Of a stretch of DNA of 64,000 bases, positions 42,890-52,256 are shown one piece after another. Source of the DNA: Paenibacillus monticola (GTDB taxonomy: Bacteria; Bacillota; Bacilli; Paenibacillales; Paenibacillaceae); assembly GCF_009664975.1 (NCBI RefSeq), contig NZ_WJXB01000002.1, positions 558,001 through 622,000 of the forward strand, written 5' to 3'. Position 1 is the first letter of the stretch; every line of letters begins with the position of its first letter. The notes beneath the pieces were generated by a model. It did no database searches. It was not told the DNA's origin and saw nothing but the letters and a program-made list of their open reading frames with translations. Position numbers and translations under genes: made by a program.

Positions 42890-43084
42890 GTGGAAATGGA
42901 AACGGTAAAACTGTCAGCAATCGTCATGAGGTGGTATCCTGATATGATGCCGTTTCTCAAGCAGAACGAATTAAATTCAGTAATTGTTCTGCGTGACGGG
43001 CTAAGTATTCTGGAACCGGCAGATGCCATGGATATCATCCATTACAGCATTTGTGAACATCAGAATTCTGCGTATCTTCAATGA
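42890..43084 (+). CDS. Small conserved protein of unknown function
   Basis: A 64-residue protein starting with GTG 42890 (MEMETVKLSAIVMRWYPDMM), with AAAGG nine bases upstream. It is soluble, with a mixed alpha/beta pattern and a C-terminal EPADAMDIIHYSICEH stretch. The family is not recognised. It stands alone between yitT and a hairpin at 43106-43155 that may be its terminator. Confidence 0.55.
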   Translation: MEMETVKLSAIVMRWYPDMMPFLKQNELNSVIVLRDGLSILEPADAMDIIHYSICEHQNSAYLQ

Positions 43085-43105
43085 AGTGAGCTGCAAGAGC
43101 TAGTC

Positions 43106-43155
43106 TTATAGTTGCCGCTTTGGGTTTGGCTTTTGCCGAATCCAAGCGGCATTTA
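43106..43155 (+). terminator. Terminator candidate
   Basis: GCCGCTT / AAGCGGC arms with further inner pairs around GGC-TTTT-GCC; the T-tract is short. Confidence 0.5.
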
Positions 43156-43315
43156 CTTTATTATCACGCGTTTTGTAAACGTACATTCCGTTTATATACA
43201 ACAAGAGCGGTTTTTTAGCTAACAAGTTGCAACAAGATTGTTACAAGTCTGTTCACTTTGAATGCATCCGTTCCTTTATAATTTATGAGAATGTACATAA
43301 AGGGAGAGAATACAA

Positions 43316-44536
43316 ATGAATATCACCTGGGCTCTAATGATGATGGCCCTGGGAAGCGTAGGCGTGCAAAACAACCAGCATGACGCCGATGTGGCAATCG
43401 CATTGAGGACTGCCATGAATCCCCCCATCGTCGCACAACACAGCAGCAATCCTGACGCAGTAACACCTTCACAGAACGCTACAGGCGAAATTTCATCACC
43501 CACTTCAACAGCGAACGCGATATACAAAGATCCACAGCCTGATGCACCGAAGGTTAAAGGGATCTATGTAACTGCATATAGCGCTGGTGGTTCACGAATG
43601 GAGCAGCTACTCGCTCTGCTTGATAAAACCGAACTCAATTCGATGGTTATCGACATTAAGGATGACACCGGTTATATCACTTACAAGACGGATAATGTAG
43701 AACTTCAGCAATTAGGCCATCCGCAGTCATTCATTGGTGATATTAATAAGCTAATGGAGCGGTTGAAGAAACATGATGTTTACCCGATTGCCCGAATCGT
43801 TGTTTTTAAGGACTCAATACTAGCCAAGAAAAAACCTGGTTTGTCATTTGTGAATGCTGATGGCTCCGTATGGACCAATAAAGGCGGCGACAGCTTCGTT
43901 AACCCTTATAATGAAGATGTATGGAAATATAACGTAGATATTGCCAAGGAAGCAGCTAAGCTTGGCTTCAAGGAAATCCAGTTCGATTATGTTCGCTTTC
44001 CTGAGGGCTTTGAGAAACGTGCCGATTCGCTTAAGTACACCAAAAGCAATAGACCTCGTGTAGAGATCATTGCTGATTTTGTAAAATATGCTCAAGCAGA
44101 GCTGGAGCCACTCGGCGTTCGTGTATCCGTTGATATTTTCGGTTATGCTGCCTCCGTTCCTGCCGCAGAAGGCATTGGTCAGGATTTTGTGAAAATATCC
44201 AAAAATGTAGATGTTATTAGCCCAATGATATATCCAAGCCATTATTCAACCGGGTGGTTTGATGTTAAAGATCCGGATAAAAATCCTTATGCTACCATTA
44301 AAGGCTCCATGGTGGATACACATAAAAAGCTTGACCCGCTGGGCAGCTATAAACCGATTATACGACCTTGGATTCAAGATTTCACAGCTAGTTGGCTAGG
44401 AAGCGGTCATTATGTTAAATACGGCAAGCAGCAGGTTGAAGATCAGATTCGTGCTTTGAAGGACGAAAACGTGGAAGAATATCTACTCTGGAATGCCAAT
44501 AACCGTTATACCTCTGGTGTCGACTACGAAAAATAA
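43316..44536 (+). CDS. Secreted glycoside-hydrolase-like protein (DUF4015)
   Basis: A 406-residue protein with a short hydrophobic N-terminus (MNITWALMMMALGSVGV), then a Ser/Thr/Pro-rich linker, then a TIM-barrel-like domain from about residue 80: KGIYVTAYSAGG, SMVIDIKDDTG, IARIVVFKD, IQFDYVRFPEG (likely acid/base region), SVDIFGYAAS and VDVISPMIYPSHY. This is the putative glycoside hydrolase family DUF4015. The substrate may be a wall or matrix polysaccharide. The leader peptide is weak, so export is uncertain. Confidence 0.82.
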   Translation: MNITWALMMMALGSVGVQNNQHDADVAIALRTAMNPPIVAQHSSNPDAVTPSQNATGEISSPTSTANAIYKDPQPDAPKVKGIYVTAYSAGGSRMEQLLALLDKTELNSMVIDIKDDTGYITYKTDNVELQQLGHPQSFIGDINKLMERLKKHDVYPIARIVVFKDSILAKKKPGLSFVNADGSVWTNKGGDSFVNPYNEDVWKYNVDIAKEAAKLGFKEIQFDYVRFPEGFEKRADSLKYTKSNRPRVEIIADFVKYAQAELEPLGVRVSVDIFGYAASVPAAEGIGQDFVKISKNVDVISPMIYPSHYSTGWFDVKDPDKNPYATIKGSMVDTHKKLDPLGSYKPIIRPWIQDFTASWLGSGHYVKYGKQQVEDQIRALKDENVEEYLLWNANNRYTSGVDYEK

Positions 44537-44586
44537 TGATTACAGCCCTTATCCTAATATCTAGAGCATGACATACTTATATTCGA

Positions 44587-44609
44587 GACCCGGCGTTTGC
44601 CGGGTTTTT
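44587..44609 (+). terminator. Terminator after the DUF4015 gene
   Basis: GACCCGGC / GCCGGGT hairpin followed by TTTTTC. Confidence 0.75.
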
Positions 44610-44674
44610 CTCTGAGGACATATCACGCGATAAGAACACAGCAAGCGAAAAAAATAGATAACGAGGCACAAACC

Positions 44675-46048
44675 ATGATACAGACTACATCACTAAAGCA
44701 AAAAGCAATCCAATTAATGCATATTTTATTTCCGATTCTTGTCTCTCAAATTGCGTTATCCGCCATTACCTTCTTTGATACAAATATGTCTGGAAAATTC
44801 GGCACAGCCGATCTGGCGGGAGTTGCCATCGGAACCAGCCTTTGGATTCCTATCCAGACAGGCTTAAGTGGAATTCTAATAGGCATCACACCCATTGTCT
44901 CCCATCTGATGGGCAGCAGAAAGGAAAAAGAGGTTGCGTATCAGGTTATGCAAGGCTTATGGCTGTCGCTGATCATTTCCATACTTGTTCTCCTGATCGG
45001 CTTCATCGTCCTTTCTCCCATCCTGGATTTCATGAATTTGGAGGTTGCTGTAAGGGATATCGCCTTTCGTTTCCTAGGGGCCATCTCCTTCGGGGTTATC
45101 CCATTGTTCGGCTATACTGTTCTGCGTAGCTGCATCGATGCTCTAGGGCAAACGCGCGTTTCTATGTTCATTACCCTCATAGCGCTTCCAGTTAATGTGG
45201 GACTAAACTACCTGCTAATTTACGGGCACTTTGGGTTTCCTCGCTTGGGTGGTGTAGGCGCAGGTGTCGCTTCAGCTATAACCTATTGGGTCATATTCGC
45301 GATCGCCTTGCTCTTTATTTACCGATCTCAGCCCTTTGTAAGCCTCCAGCTGTTCCGCAAGTTCTACTCCATGTCGCTGCGAAGCTTCCAGGATCTGTTG
45401 AAGATTGGGGTACCTATTGGTTTTTCGATTTTTTTTGAAACGGCAGTCTTCTCTGCAGTTACGCTTCTGATGAGCCGTTTCGACACCATGACGATTGCTG
45501 CTCATCAAGCAGCGATCAATTTTGCCTCAACTTTATACATGATCCCACTGAGCATCTGTATGAGCCTTACGATCCTTGTCGGCTACGAGACAGGGTCCGG
45601 CAGGCTGAAGGATGCACGCCAGTATGGAATCATGGGCATCGGTCTAGCCGCTGTACTTTCGCTGGCAACGGCACTGGTCCTCTTGTTCGCGGGAAATCAT
45701 GTCGCCGGTCTATATTCCGATGACCCTAAAGTTGTATCGCTAATACAACACTTCCTGATCTATGCCATCTTCTTTCAAATATCCGATGCAATTGCAACAC
45801 CTACTCAAGGCGTACTCCGAGGTTATAAAGATGTTGTTCCTGCCTTTGTCATTTGTTTTGCCGCCTATTGGGTCGTTGGGCTTCCTACAGGCTACCTTCT
45901 GGCCACTTACACAGATTTAGAAGCTTATGGCTATTGGATCGGTTTGATCACTGGTTTAGCTATTGGTGCTATACTGCTCATGTCACGGTTAGTTAAGGTT
46001 CAACGACGCTACGCTGCCAAGTATGCTGAAGGACAACCTCAGACATAA
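44675..46048 (+). CDS. MATE-family efflux transporter
   Basis: A 457-residue protein with twelve membrane spans in two related halves. The first half has FPILVSQIALSAITFFDTNMSGKFGTADLAGVAIG and the second starts at IGVPIGFSIFFETAVFS. It should export drugs or metabolites in exchange for Na+ or H+. ATG 44675 is preferred because GAGG lies eight bases upstream; a longer frame begins at 44597. The gene runs into an IS remnant whose left end forms its probable terminator. Confidence 0.92.
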   Translation: MIQTTSLKQKAIQLMHILFPILVSQIALSAITFFDTNMSGKFGTADLAGVAIGTSLWIPIQTGLSGILIGITPIVSHLMGSRKEKEVAYQVMQGLWLSLIISILVLLIGFIVLSPILDFMNLEVAVRDIAFRFLGAISFGVIPLFGYTVLRSCIDALGQTRVSMFITLIALPVNVGLNYLLIYGHFGFPRLGGVGAGVASAITYWVIFAIALLFIYRSQPFVSLQLFRKFYSMSLRSFQDLLKIGVPIGFSIFFETAVFSAVTLLMSRFDTMTIAAHQAAINFASTLYMIPLSICMSLTILVGYETGSGRLKDARQYGIMGIGLAAVLSLATALVLLFAGNHVAGLYSDDPKVVSLIQHFLIYAIFFQISDAIATPTQGVLRGYKDVVPAFVICFAAYWVVGLPTGYLLATYTDLEAYGYWIGLITGLAIGAILLMSRLVKVQRRYAAKYAEGQPQT

Positions 46049-46087
46049 AAAGGGACAGCGAGTATTCTGCAACGGTGCAAAATAATA

Positions 46088-46136
46088 GGGGCTGTCCCAT
46101 AAGCCATGAAATGGCTGCTTGGGACAGCTCTTTTTT
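46088..46136 (+). terminator. Terminator hairpin formed by the IS remnant's left end
   Basis: GCTGTCCCA... / ...TGGGACAGC arms with an inner AGCCAT / ATGGCT pair are followed by TTTTTTT. The left arm is the inverted repeat of the IS remnant. Confidence 0.7.
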
Positions 46137-46162
46137 TGGAGTCAGATAGACGTTGCGCTTGT

Positions 46163-46289
46163 GAGGACGCTCCGCGAACGGACCGTTGTTCCAATCGCTG
46201 TGGTCTCCAGATTTTTTTTATTCCCCTTAGCGGCGAAAATCCGGAGACCAAGGCGAACGCTATCGCTTTTCCACAATCGTTCCGTCCTC
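46163..46289. repeat. Palindromic element nested in the IS remnant
   Basis: Two imperfect inverted arms of about 50 bp start GAGGACG and end TGGTCTCC-AGAT or its complement, around the centre TTCCCCTTAGCGGCG. It is unrelated to IS1182 transposase coding sequence and looks like a separate dispersed repeat. Confidence 0.55.
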
Positions 46290-46376
46290 TCCGCTGTTTA
46301 AGCGGGAATCGTATCTACAATCCTTCTAAAAATCAAAAAAAATCAGAAATTTCTACGAAGTCAGGAAGGTTACGCC

Positions 46377-46565
46377 TTGACCGTGCGTAGAATGACAGAA
46401 CCGGAGAGTGTGTTTGGACAACTGAAGAACAACCGGGGCTTCCGGCGATTTCTGCTTCGCGGCATCGAGAAAGTGACGCTTGAGGTCGGGTGGCTTTCGC
46501 TTGCTCACAATCTCCTGAAGCAAGCAACAAATGACCAAAAAAGCAAAGCAGCGATTCCCCAATGA
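46377..46565 (+). pseudogene. IS1182-family transposase, C-terminal fragment
   Basis: The fragment contains MTEPESVFGQLKNNRGFRRF, LLRGIEKVTLEVGWLSLAHNLL, the conserved end of IS1182-type DDE transposases including the catalytic glutamate in ESVFGQLK. The N-terminal 300 or more residues are absent. Confidence 0.75.
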
Positions 46566-46726
46566 CGGGTGAATCGCTGCTTTGCTTGCTTCTTATGGTT
46601 TTAAGATGAAGAGAACTGTCTCCCGTCATAGAAAATCTACTTATGGGACAGCCCCTTATTTCAATTCATATTAAATTGTGGCACCACATAAGAGGACCCT
46701 CTGGTAATACGATATAAATACAGAAC

Positions 46727-47698
46727 CTATTGGGAAAGACGGGAAGCCAATTCGTACAGCTCCAGATCGAAATCTTTTTTCGTATTCACAACTGTATCTA
46801 TATCTGTAAGCGTCAATTCTCCTCTAATAATGCCACAGGCTTTATCTGACTCACCTTCGATCAGACTACGCACAGCAAAGTCGCCGAGACGGCTAGCTAA
46901 ATTGCGGTCTGCTGGAGTGGGAGTCCCCCCACGCTGAATATGTCCAAGAACAGTAACACGTGCGTCCAGAGAAGCATGACGGTCTTTCAATGCCAGTGCT
47001 ACATCCTCGCCTTTACCAACGCCCTCTGCAACGATTACGATACTGTGACGTTTGCCTCTGGCAAAATTATCACGCATACGGTCAGCAACCTCATTCAGAT
47101 CATAAGGCATTTCCGGAACCAAAATGGTTTCAGCACCGGAGGCAAGGCCTGCATGCAGCGCGATATCACCACAATGACGTCCCATAACTTCTACAATGGA
47201 AGAGCGCTCATGCGAAGACATGGTGTCACGCAACTTGTTGATGGCATCAACAACAACACCTACTGCTGTATCAAAACCAATCGTATAATCCGTGTAGGAA
47301 ATATCGTTATCAATAGTGCCTGGCAAAGCCATCGTGTTAATGCCCAGTTTGCTGAGTTTGTTGGCCCCTTTGTAAGAACCGTCTCCGCCGATAACCACAA
47401 GTCCGTCGATACCCATTTCGTTCAGAATATCTGCACCCTTTTGTTGGCCTTCAGGCTTCAGGAACTCCAAACAGCGTGCGGATTGCAAAATAGTGCCACC
47501 CCGTTGGATAATATCGCCAACACTGCGCAGATCCATAGGGAAAATATCACGGTTCAGCAGGCCTTGATACCCGCGTTGAATCCCGTAAACCTCAACCCCA
47601 AAGAAAATTGCGCTCCGCACAACCGCACGAACGGCAGCGTTCATGCCCTGTGAGTCTCCCCCACTGGTTAATACTGCGATTTTTTTAACTTTAGTCAT
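46727..47698 (-). CDS. pfkA: ATP-dependent 6-phosphofructokinase
   Basis: A 323-residue glycolytic enzyme phosphorylating fructose 6-phosphate. VLTSGGDSQGMNAAVRAVVR (nucleotide site), GGDGSYKGA, catalytic PGTIDNDI, MGRHCGDIALHAGLA and HIQRGGTPTPADR are all present. The usual Pro in GGDSPGMN is Gln here. ATG 47698 has GGAGG nine bases upstream. Bacillus normally has pyk downstream, but here an IS remnant follows, so pyk is elsewhere. Confidence 0.96.
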   Translation of the reverse strand: MTKVKKIAVLTSGGDSQGMNAAVRAVVRSAIFFGVEVYGIQRGYQGLLNRDIFPMDLRSVGDIIQRGGTILQSARCLEFLKPEGQQKGADILNEMGIDGLVVIGGDGSYKGANKLSKLGINTMALPGTIDNDISYTDYTIGFDTAVGVVVDAINKLRDTMSSHERSSIVEVMGRHCGDIALHAGLASGAETILVPEMPYDLNEVADRMRDNFARGKRHSIVIVAEGVGKGEDVALALKDRHASLDARVTVLGHIQRGGTPTPADRNLASRLGDFAVRSLIEGESDKACGIIRGELTLTDIDTVVNTKKDFDLELYELASRLSQ

Positions 47699-47762
47699 CC
47701 TGTTGTTCCTCCTCAAAATTGTGTGAAGCCATCTCCTTCTTACGAATGACACTCCACAGCAT

Positions 47763-48860
47763 TTAGTACATGTGTTTACGTATCCAACGGCTGTTAACGA
47801 AAAAGAACAGTCTCGTAAGCGGACTTCCTTTCATTAGACGTTTAGATACGGAGCGAACCTCCCGCTGTTCGCTAACTTTAGGATCAGATAAATACAATGC
47901 CAGCAATCCCTCAATAACCATGCGATGCATAGAAGTCTCAGGAAGATTCCGGACATCCTTGCGGGCCCACTCCACAATGGAAGCAATCCGATTCAGCATG
48001 ATATCAGTGTTGTCATAATAATTGCAGAAATTGAGATCACCACCAGCCCGGTCCTCATCCTGATCAATTAGGTAATCCAGCATAATGTGCAGTCCGCACA
48101 CATTAGGGAAATACGCGGCTCGAATAGATGCCGACGCGCTCAGGCTTAGCTTGGGATCACATGAGGCCAGAAAAAGCATAAAAACACCCAGAGTAGATCC
48201 CGTGGCCGCCGCAAATTCATTCCAATGCAAATGTGGTGCACGGTGACCCTGCTGCTCCCACCATTCCTTCAGGGCAGTTTCCCTGAGTTCTGGCCGGATA
48301 TGCTTATAAACCTGTAAATCCGTATAGAGTACGGCCAGTTCACGAATTTCCAATGCTGCTGCGGAATAACCCGGCAGTTTGGCAAGCATCTCCTGACATT
48401 TGCGGACTAACCTGCACAAATACCCGCCGTCGTTCTGTTCGCTGCGCAGCGCATAATAATTAACGGGCTCAGCGGCCGGATCAATGGCATCCAGCATAGA
48501 TTGATGCAACAGCCTGAAATCGGCCGGATCTAACGAAGTACTGCGATCACATAGGTTGTCCAAATAATCACTGATCGTTTGATAAGCAACAATAAGCGGA
48601 ATAAGTATATGTCTCATAGACAAATTGCCGGCGGCATAAATACCGCCGCCTTCGCAGTGAAACTGTTTCGTTTCAAGGCTGGCAAGCGCTTGCTTCCGGA
48701 GTTCAGGATCGGGAATCCCTTCCGCATCTTGGCGCCAGAAACGGAGACATTCTCTCACTTCTGGCAGAACGTACTTGTAGACCCTGCTCATAAGCCCAAT
48801 CGGGCCGCGAGGGCTAAGGTAACGGCCTTGCTCAAATTCACTCAATGACAGTGCCTCCAC
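47763..48860 (-). CDS. ytpB: YtpB-like C35 terpene synthase (DUF2600)
   Basis: A 365-residue all-helical protein of the DUF2600 family. B. subtilis YtpB converts heptaprenyl diphosphate to tetraprenyl-beta-curcumene, a precursor of sesquarterpenes. The TISDYLDNLCDR segment (residues about 93-104) supplies the metal-binding aspartates, and MLDYLIDQDEDRAGGDLNFCNYYD carries a second acidic cluster. The start is GTG 48860 with AAGGAG upstream. It is followed closely by pfkA on the same strand. Confidence 0.88.
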   Translation of the reverse strand: MEALSLSEFEQGRYLSPRGPIGLMSRVYKYVLPEVRECLRFWRQDAEGIPDPELRKQALASLETKQFHCEGGGIYAAGNLSMRHILIPLIVAYQTISDYLDNLCDRSTSLDPADFRLLHQSMLDAIDPAAEPVNYYALRSEQNDGGYLCRLVRKCQEMLAKLPGYSAAALEIRELAVLYTDLQVYKHIRPELRETALKEWWEQQGHRAPHLHWNEFAAATGSTLGVFMLFLASCDPKLSLSASASIRAAYFPNVCGLHIMLDYLIDQDEDRAGGDLNFCNYYDNTDIMLNRIASIVEWARKDVRNLPETSMHRMVIEGLLALYLSDPKVSEQREVRSVSKRLMKGSPLTRLFFFVNSRWIRKHMY

Positions 48861-49035
48861 ATTGTTGTCTCCTTATCCAAATCATCATTATTATAATATG
48901 ATCAGCGTATTTGTACAAACAACAAAATCACTTTCGCAAAACTATGAAACATTCAGAAATACAACATTTTAACAAACATGATTCCAGCGCTTTATGCTAT
49001 ACTAGCCGTATTTGATATTCGGAGGAGTGCAATTC

Positions 49036-50289
49036 ATGCTTTTAGATCGGACCAGCGGCCGTTACAGTGATCAGAATTGGCTGCGTTCCTTTATGTTTAC
49101 TCTTTATGGTACCAGTGTCCTTGTGGTATCTTACTTCCCTTTATTTTACACCCATTTAGGCTTCAGTAGTTCACAGGTGGGGTATTTGTATTCCCTCGGA
49201 CCCCTTATTTCTATCCTGTCCAATTTGTTCTGGAGTATGGTTAGTGACCGGCTAGGCACAATTAAGAAGATTTTGGTTATTCTGCTTGCTGGACAATTAG
49301 TCACTTCTCTTCTGCTGGCTAGAGCCACCGACTTCTCTTCTGTCATGCTTATTCTTTCTTTTTTCTATTTCTTCTATTACCCTGTATTACCACTTGCTGA
49401 TACTATGGCTATCAAGATTGCTCAGCGTCATGGGCGCAACTTCATTACAATTCGTGTGTTCGGCTCACTGGGCTATGCCTTTTTTGCTTTGACGGTCGGA
49501 TATGTACTGAGAACTGTGGGTTCCTCTTGGAGCATGGTCGTCTGCATTATCATCATTGTTGCAGCATTGTTTCTGACCTTTTTCTTAAAGGATGTCAAGA
49601 GAACTACTGAAAATACCCGAAACACGGACGAAGCTCTCGATACATCAGCTAAGGGAAATGGCCTTAAGCAAATTCTGCTGCAAAAAGAGGTGCTGTGGTT
49701 CTTCGGTTGTGTCTTTGTCCTCGCGCTGGGGCATCGAATGAACGAAGCTTTTCTTACGATCAGCTTAAAGCAAATGGGCGCAGGTGAGCAAGTTATTGGC
49801 TGGGCGCTGCTCGCTTCAGCATTGAGTGAGATTCCTATATTCTTTCTGCTTAGTAAATACGGTGACAAATTCAAAGAACTCCCGTTGCTAGCCTTTGCCA
49901 GTCTCATGTATGCAGTTCGTTTTTATCTGATGTCTGTAGCACATCATCCGGACTCTATCATCGCCATCCAAGCTATGCATAGTGTTTCTTTCGGCGTGTA
50001 TTATGTAACGGCGGTCCGTTATATAACGCGGATCATTCCCGACCACCTCCGTGCAACGGGGCTTGCTATCTTCACTGTTGTATGGTCAAGTGTAGCTGGA
50101 CTGCTCAGTGGTACATTTGGCGGGCTTATTTTTGAAGAAGCCGGACGTTCAACTTTTTATCTAGTAGCGGTGTTCTTCTCTCTTGTAGCATTTATCGGCT
50201 TCTTGGGAAAATATTTATTCGACTCTAGCCTCGATCCAGTACGCTATTTCAAAAGTAAAAGAAAACCCTTAGATAAGTCTTCATCATAA
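49036..50289 (+). CDS. MFS permease (PPP/MFS_1-like family)
   Basis: A 417-residue transporter with twelve membrane spans. The first half has SYFPLFYTHLGFSSSQVGYLYSLGP and the MFS loop SDRLGTIKK (about residues 73-81); FFYYPVLPLADTMAI and TIRVFGSLGYA are typical of the HsrA/nucleoside-type MFS_1-like branch. The substrate is unknown. ATG 49036 has GGAGG ten bases upstream. Confidence 0.87.
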   Translation: MLLDRTSGRYSDQNWLRSFMFTLYGTSVLVVSYFPLFYTHLGFSSSQVGYLYSLGPLISILSNLFWSMVSDRLGTIKKILVILLAGQLVTSLLLARATDFSSVMLILSFFYFFYYPVLPLADTMAIKIAQRHGRNFITIRVFGSLGYAFFALTVGYVLRTVGSSWSMVVCIIIIVAALFLTFFLKDVKRTTENTRNTDEALDTSAKGNGLKQILLQKEVLWFFGCVFVLALGHRMNEAFLTISLKQMGAGEQVIGWALLASALSEIPIFFLLSKYGDKFKELPLLAFASLMYAVRFYLMSVAHHPDSIIAIQAMHSVSFGVYYVTAVRYITRIIPDHLRATGLAIFTVVWSSVAGLLSGTFGGLIFEEAGRSTFYLVAVFFSLVAFIGFLGKYLFDSSLDPVRYFKSKRKPLDKSSS

Positions 50290-50314
50290 ATGCTAGACTA
50301 CTATCTTATAGTAT

Positions 50315-50359
50315 AAAAGGCCTTCGCCTACCCATCGTAAGGGTTTGCAAAGGCCTTTG
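50315..50359. terminator. Bidirectional terminator between MFS and yebC genes
   Basis: AAAGGCC / GGCCTTT arms with an inner ACCC / GGGT pair between convergent genes. Confidence 0.65.
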
Positions 50360-50383
50360 CCATATGTACACTAGCACAAGCTG

Positions 50384-51127
50384 TTATCCGATGCGTTCCA
50401 TTTCTTCATCACTAATCTCAAAATTGTTGAATACATCCTGAACATCATCATTATCCTCGAAAGCATCCATCATCTTCAGCAGTTTCTCTGCATTCTCACC
50501 CTCGACAGCAATCGTATTCTGCGGAATCCAGCGTACCTCTGAACTTGCAAAATGGTATCCCTGGCCTTCCAGTTCTACTTTAACTGCCTCAAGTTCATGT
50601 GGATGGGTCAGAATCTCGAAGCTATCCTCGGATACAGTCAAATCATCCGCTCCGGCTTCCAGCACCTGCATCATTACAGTATCTTCATCCAAGCTATCAT
50701 ACACTTCGCGGTCAATGGTCAGAACGCCCTTCTCATCGAACATATAGGACACACAGCCTGATTCGCCCATGTTCCCGCCCCGTTTACTATATATGGACCG
50801 CACATCAGCGGCCGTACGATTGCGGTTATCTGTAAGGCACTTCACCATAATGGCTACGCCACCGGGGCCATAACCTTCATAGTAAATTTCTTCATAGTCC
50901 ACGTCCTCGTTGCCACCCGTGGCCTTCTTAATCGCCCGTTCGATATTATCGACCGGCATATTAATCGCACGTGCGCTCGCGATTGCCGTCTTGAGTCCGA
51001 AATTTGCATCCGGATTGATTCCGCCTTTGCGTGCCTGCACATAAATTTCGCGGGCCAGCTTAACGAATTTATTATTTTTGGCTTGATCGGCCTTGCCTTT
51101 ACGATCCTTAAATAATTTAAACTTCAT
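50384..51127 (-). CDS. yebC: YebC/PmpR-family protein
   Basis: A 247-residue three-domain protein. KADQAKNNKFVKLAREIYVQAR, GGINPDANFGLKTAIASARAINMP, YEGYGPGGVAIMVKCLTDN and RNRTAADVRSIYSKRGGNMG are YebC hallmarks. Members were described as DNA-binding regulators and more recently as factors easing translation of proline-rich stretches. The N-terminus MKFKLFKDRK is slightly different from the usual GHSKW opening, as in B. subtilis YeeI. ATG 51127 has GGGGAG upstream. Confidence 0.92.
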   Translation of the reverse strand: MKFKLFKDRKGKADQAKNNKFVKLAREIYVQARKGGINPDANFGLKTAIASARAINMPVDNIERAIKKATGGNEDVDYEEIYYEGYGPGGVAIMVKCLTDNRNRTAADVRSIYSKRGGNMGESGCVSYMFDEKGVLTIDREVYDSLDEDTVMMQVLEAGADDLTVSEDSFEILTHPHELEAVKVELEGQGYHFASSEVRWIPQNTIAVEGENAEKLLKMMDAFEDNDDVQDVFNNFEISDEEMERIG

Positions 51128-51277
51128 GACGAAACGCTCCCCATCAAATATGACTTTCAAATTACATTCTTCATACAAAAAGCACTATTTATAGTTTATC
51201 ATTCTATGACACCTGAGGTCAAAGCAGGCTAGAAGAAATCAGCCACAATTCCACATAGATATCTGTTTATGGCCATT

Positions 51278-51309
51278 AAAAAAACACAGTTCCCGAAAGA
51301 ACTGTGTGT
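51278..51309 (-). terminator. Terminator after the cold shock gene
   Basis: ACACAGTTC / GAACTGTGT hairpin followed on the minus strand by TTTTTTT. Confidence 0.8.
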
Positions 51310-51391
51310 TGGTTAAATCGATTGGTTACTAAATAATTGCAACCTCATAACATATATTTACAGCTGACAGTTAAACTGCCCTTGCTGTTTC

Positions 51392-51589
51392 TTATAATTT
51401 AACTACGTTTGCTGCTTGGGGTCCACGATTACCATCAGTAATATCGAATTCTACGGTTTGGCCTTCGTCTAGCGTCTTAAATCCATCACCTTGAATTGCT
51501 GAAAAGTGCACGAATACATCCTCGCCGCCATCAACCTGCAAGAAACCATAACCTTTTTCTGCGTTAAACCATTTCACTGTACCTTTCAA
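51392..51589 (-). CDS. cspB: Cold shock protein (CspB family)
   Basis: A 65-residue OB-fold RNA chaperone. [20 protein letters not shown] (RNP1 region) and [10 protein letters not shown] (RNP2) are intact. The start is TTG with AGGAGG seven bases upstream. It binds single-stranded RNA and prevents structure at low temperature. It has its own promoter and terminator. Confidence 0.96.
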   Translation of the reverse strand: MKGTVKWFNAEKGYGFLQVDGGEDVFVHFSAIQGDGFKTLDEGQTVEFDITDGNRGPQAANVVKL

Positions 51590-51634
51590 ATGAACAACCT
51601 CCTAAAAATAGCGCCATATATGGCGTATGCTTAC

Positions 51635-51663
51635 ATTATACTCCAAATTATCCTTCGGATCAA
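51635..51663 (-). promoter_or_regulatory. cspB promoter
   Basis: Minus-strand TTGATC (51658-51663) and consensus TATAAT (51635-51640) are 17 bp apart, giving a leader of about 40 bases. Confidence 0.7.
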
Positions 51664-51762
51664 TCCAACTTTTCCCTCAATATGTTGATTTCATTTGCTT
51701 TTCCCTTCTCCCGTGCGTTATCATTGAGCCAAAAGTCAAAAATCGCCAGGGTGGTAATGAAA

Positions 51763-51996
51763 ATGATAAAAAAACATGAAATATACAAAACAGATAAGTG
51801 GAATATGATGACGGTAGAAGTTCAGGGCCGGTATATCATCCTCCGGGAAATATCAGATCAATGGGGCGAAGAGACTCATACCTTCATGAGCCGTCCAGCT
51901 ATGATGCAATGGGTCAATAACCGGTTCAACAAAGAGTCCTATAAAGATAATGAAGAAGAATACAAAAACATTATTACAGCTTTCAAACAGGTGTAG
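51763..51996 (+). CDS. Small conserved protein of unknown function
   Basis: About 77 residues beginning MIKKHEIYKTDKWNMMTVEV, with strands (GRYIILREISDQW) then helix (PAMMQWVNNRF). AGGGTGG lies eight bases before ATG 51763; ATG 51757 is the alternative. It is soluble and the family is not recognised. A short membrane-protein gene begins seven bases after its stop, so the two are probably cotranslated. Confidence 0.6.
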   Translation: MIKKHEIYKTDKWNMMTVEVQGRYIILREISDQWGEETHTFMSRPAMMQWVNNRFNKESYKDNEEEYKNIITAFKQV

Positions 51997-52002
51997 CCCA
52001 TT

Positions 52003-52173
52003 ATGGACAGTGAGAACCTCACGATTTATATAATTTCCGTCCTCTGTCTGGGCGCAGTGCTGATTATGGCAAGGGACCGTGTTCCGCAGCAGTTGAAGCG
52101 GGGCATGGCCCTGACTGCGGTCATAATGATTCTTCTGGCTTTTGTCTTAATTATCTATACCTTTTTAGCATAA
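52003..52173 (+). CDS. 56-residue two-span membrane protein
   Basis: MDSENLTIYIISVLCLGAVL begins the first span (about residues 7-22), a basic loop ARDRVPQQLKRG follows, and a second span MALTAVIMILLAFVLIIYTF ends the protein. AGGTG in the stop region of the preceding gene provides the ribosome binding site, nine bases upstream. The family is not recognised. Confidence 0.65.
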   Translation: MDSENLTIYIISVLCLGAVLIMARDRVPQQLKRGMALTAVIMILLAFVLIIYTFLA

Positions 52174-52256
52174 CTTCCGCATAACGCAGCCCAAGGATTA
52201 ATAATCATGATTTGGCAGGGCATACTAAGCTGACCTAGAACTAGGAGGCGGCCGTC

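Larger units (their letters stand above)
46088..46657. mobile_element. IS1182-like remnant with both terminal inverted repeats
   Basis: About 570 bp bounded by matching 17-bp inverted ends (AGGGGCTGTCCCATAAG at 46088 and its complement ending at 46657). Only the C-terminal part of a DDE transposase remains; most of the gene is missing. A palindromic element (46163-46289) occupies the left half, and a 20-bp-arm hairpin (AAGCAAAGCAGCGATTC arms) lies at about 46541-46590. It cannot move by itself but might be moved by a related transposase. Confidence 0.75.

Noticed and set aside
46106..46562. Several 60-98-residue frames inside the IS remnant
   Set aside because: They are out of frame with the recognisable transposase fragment and span its hairpins.
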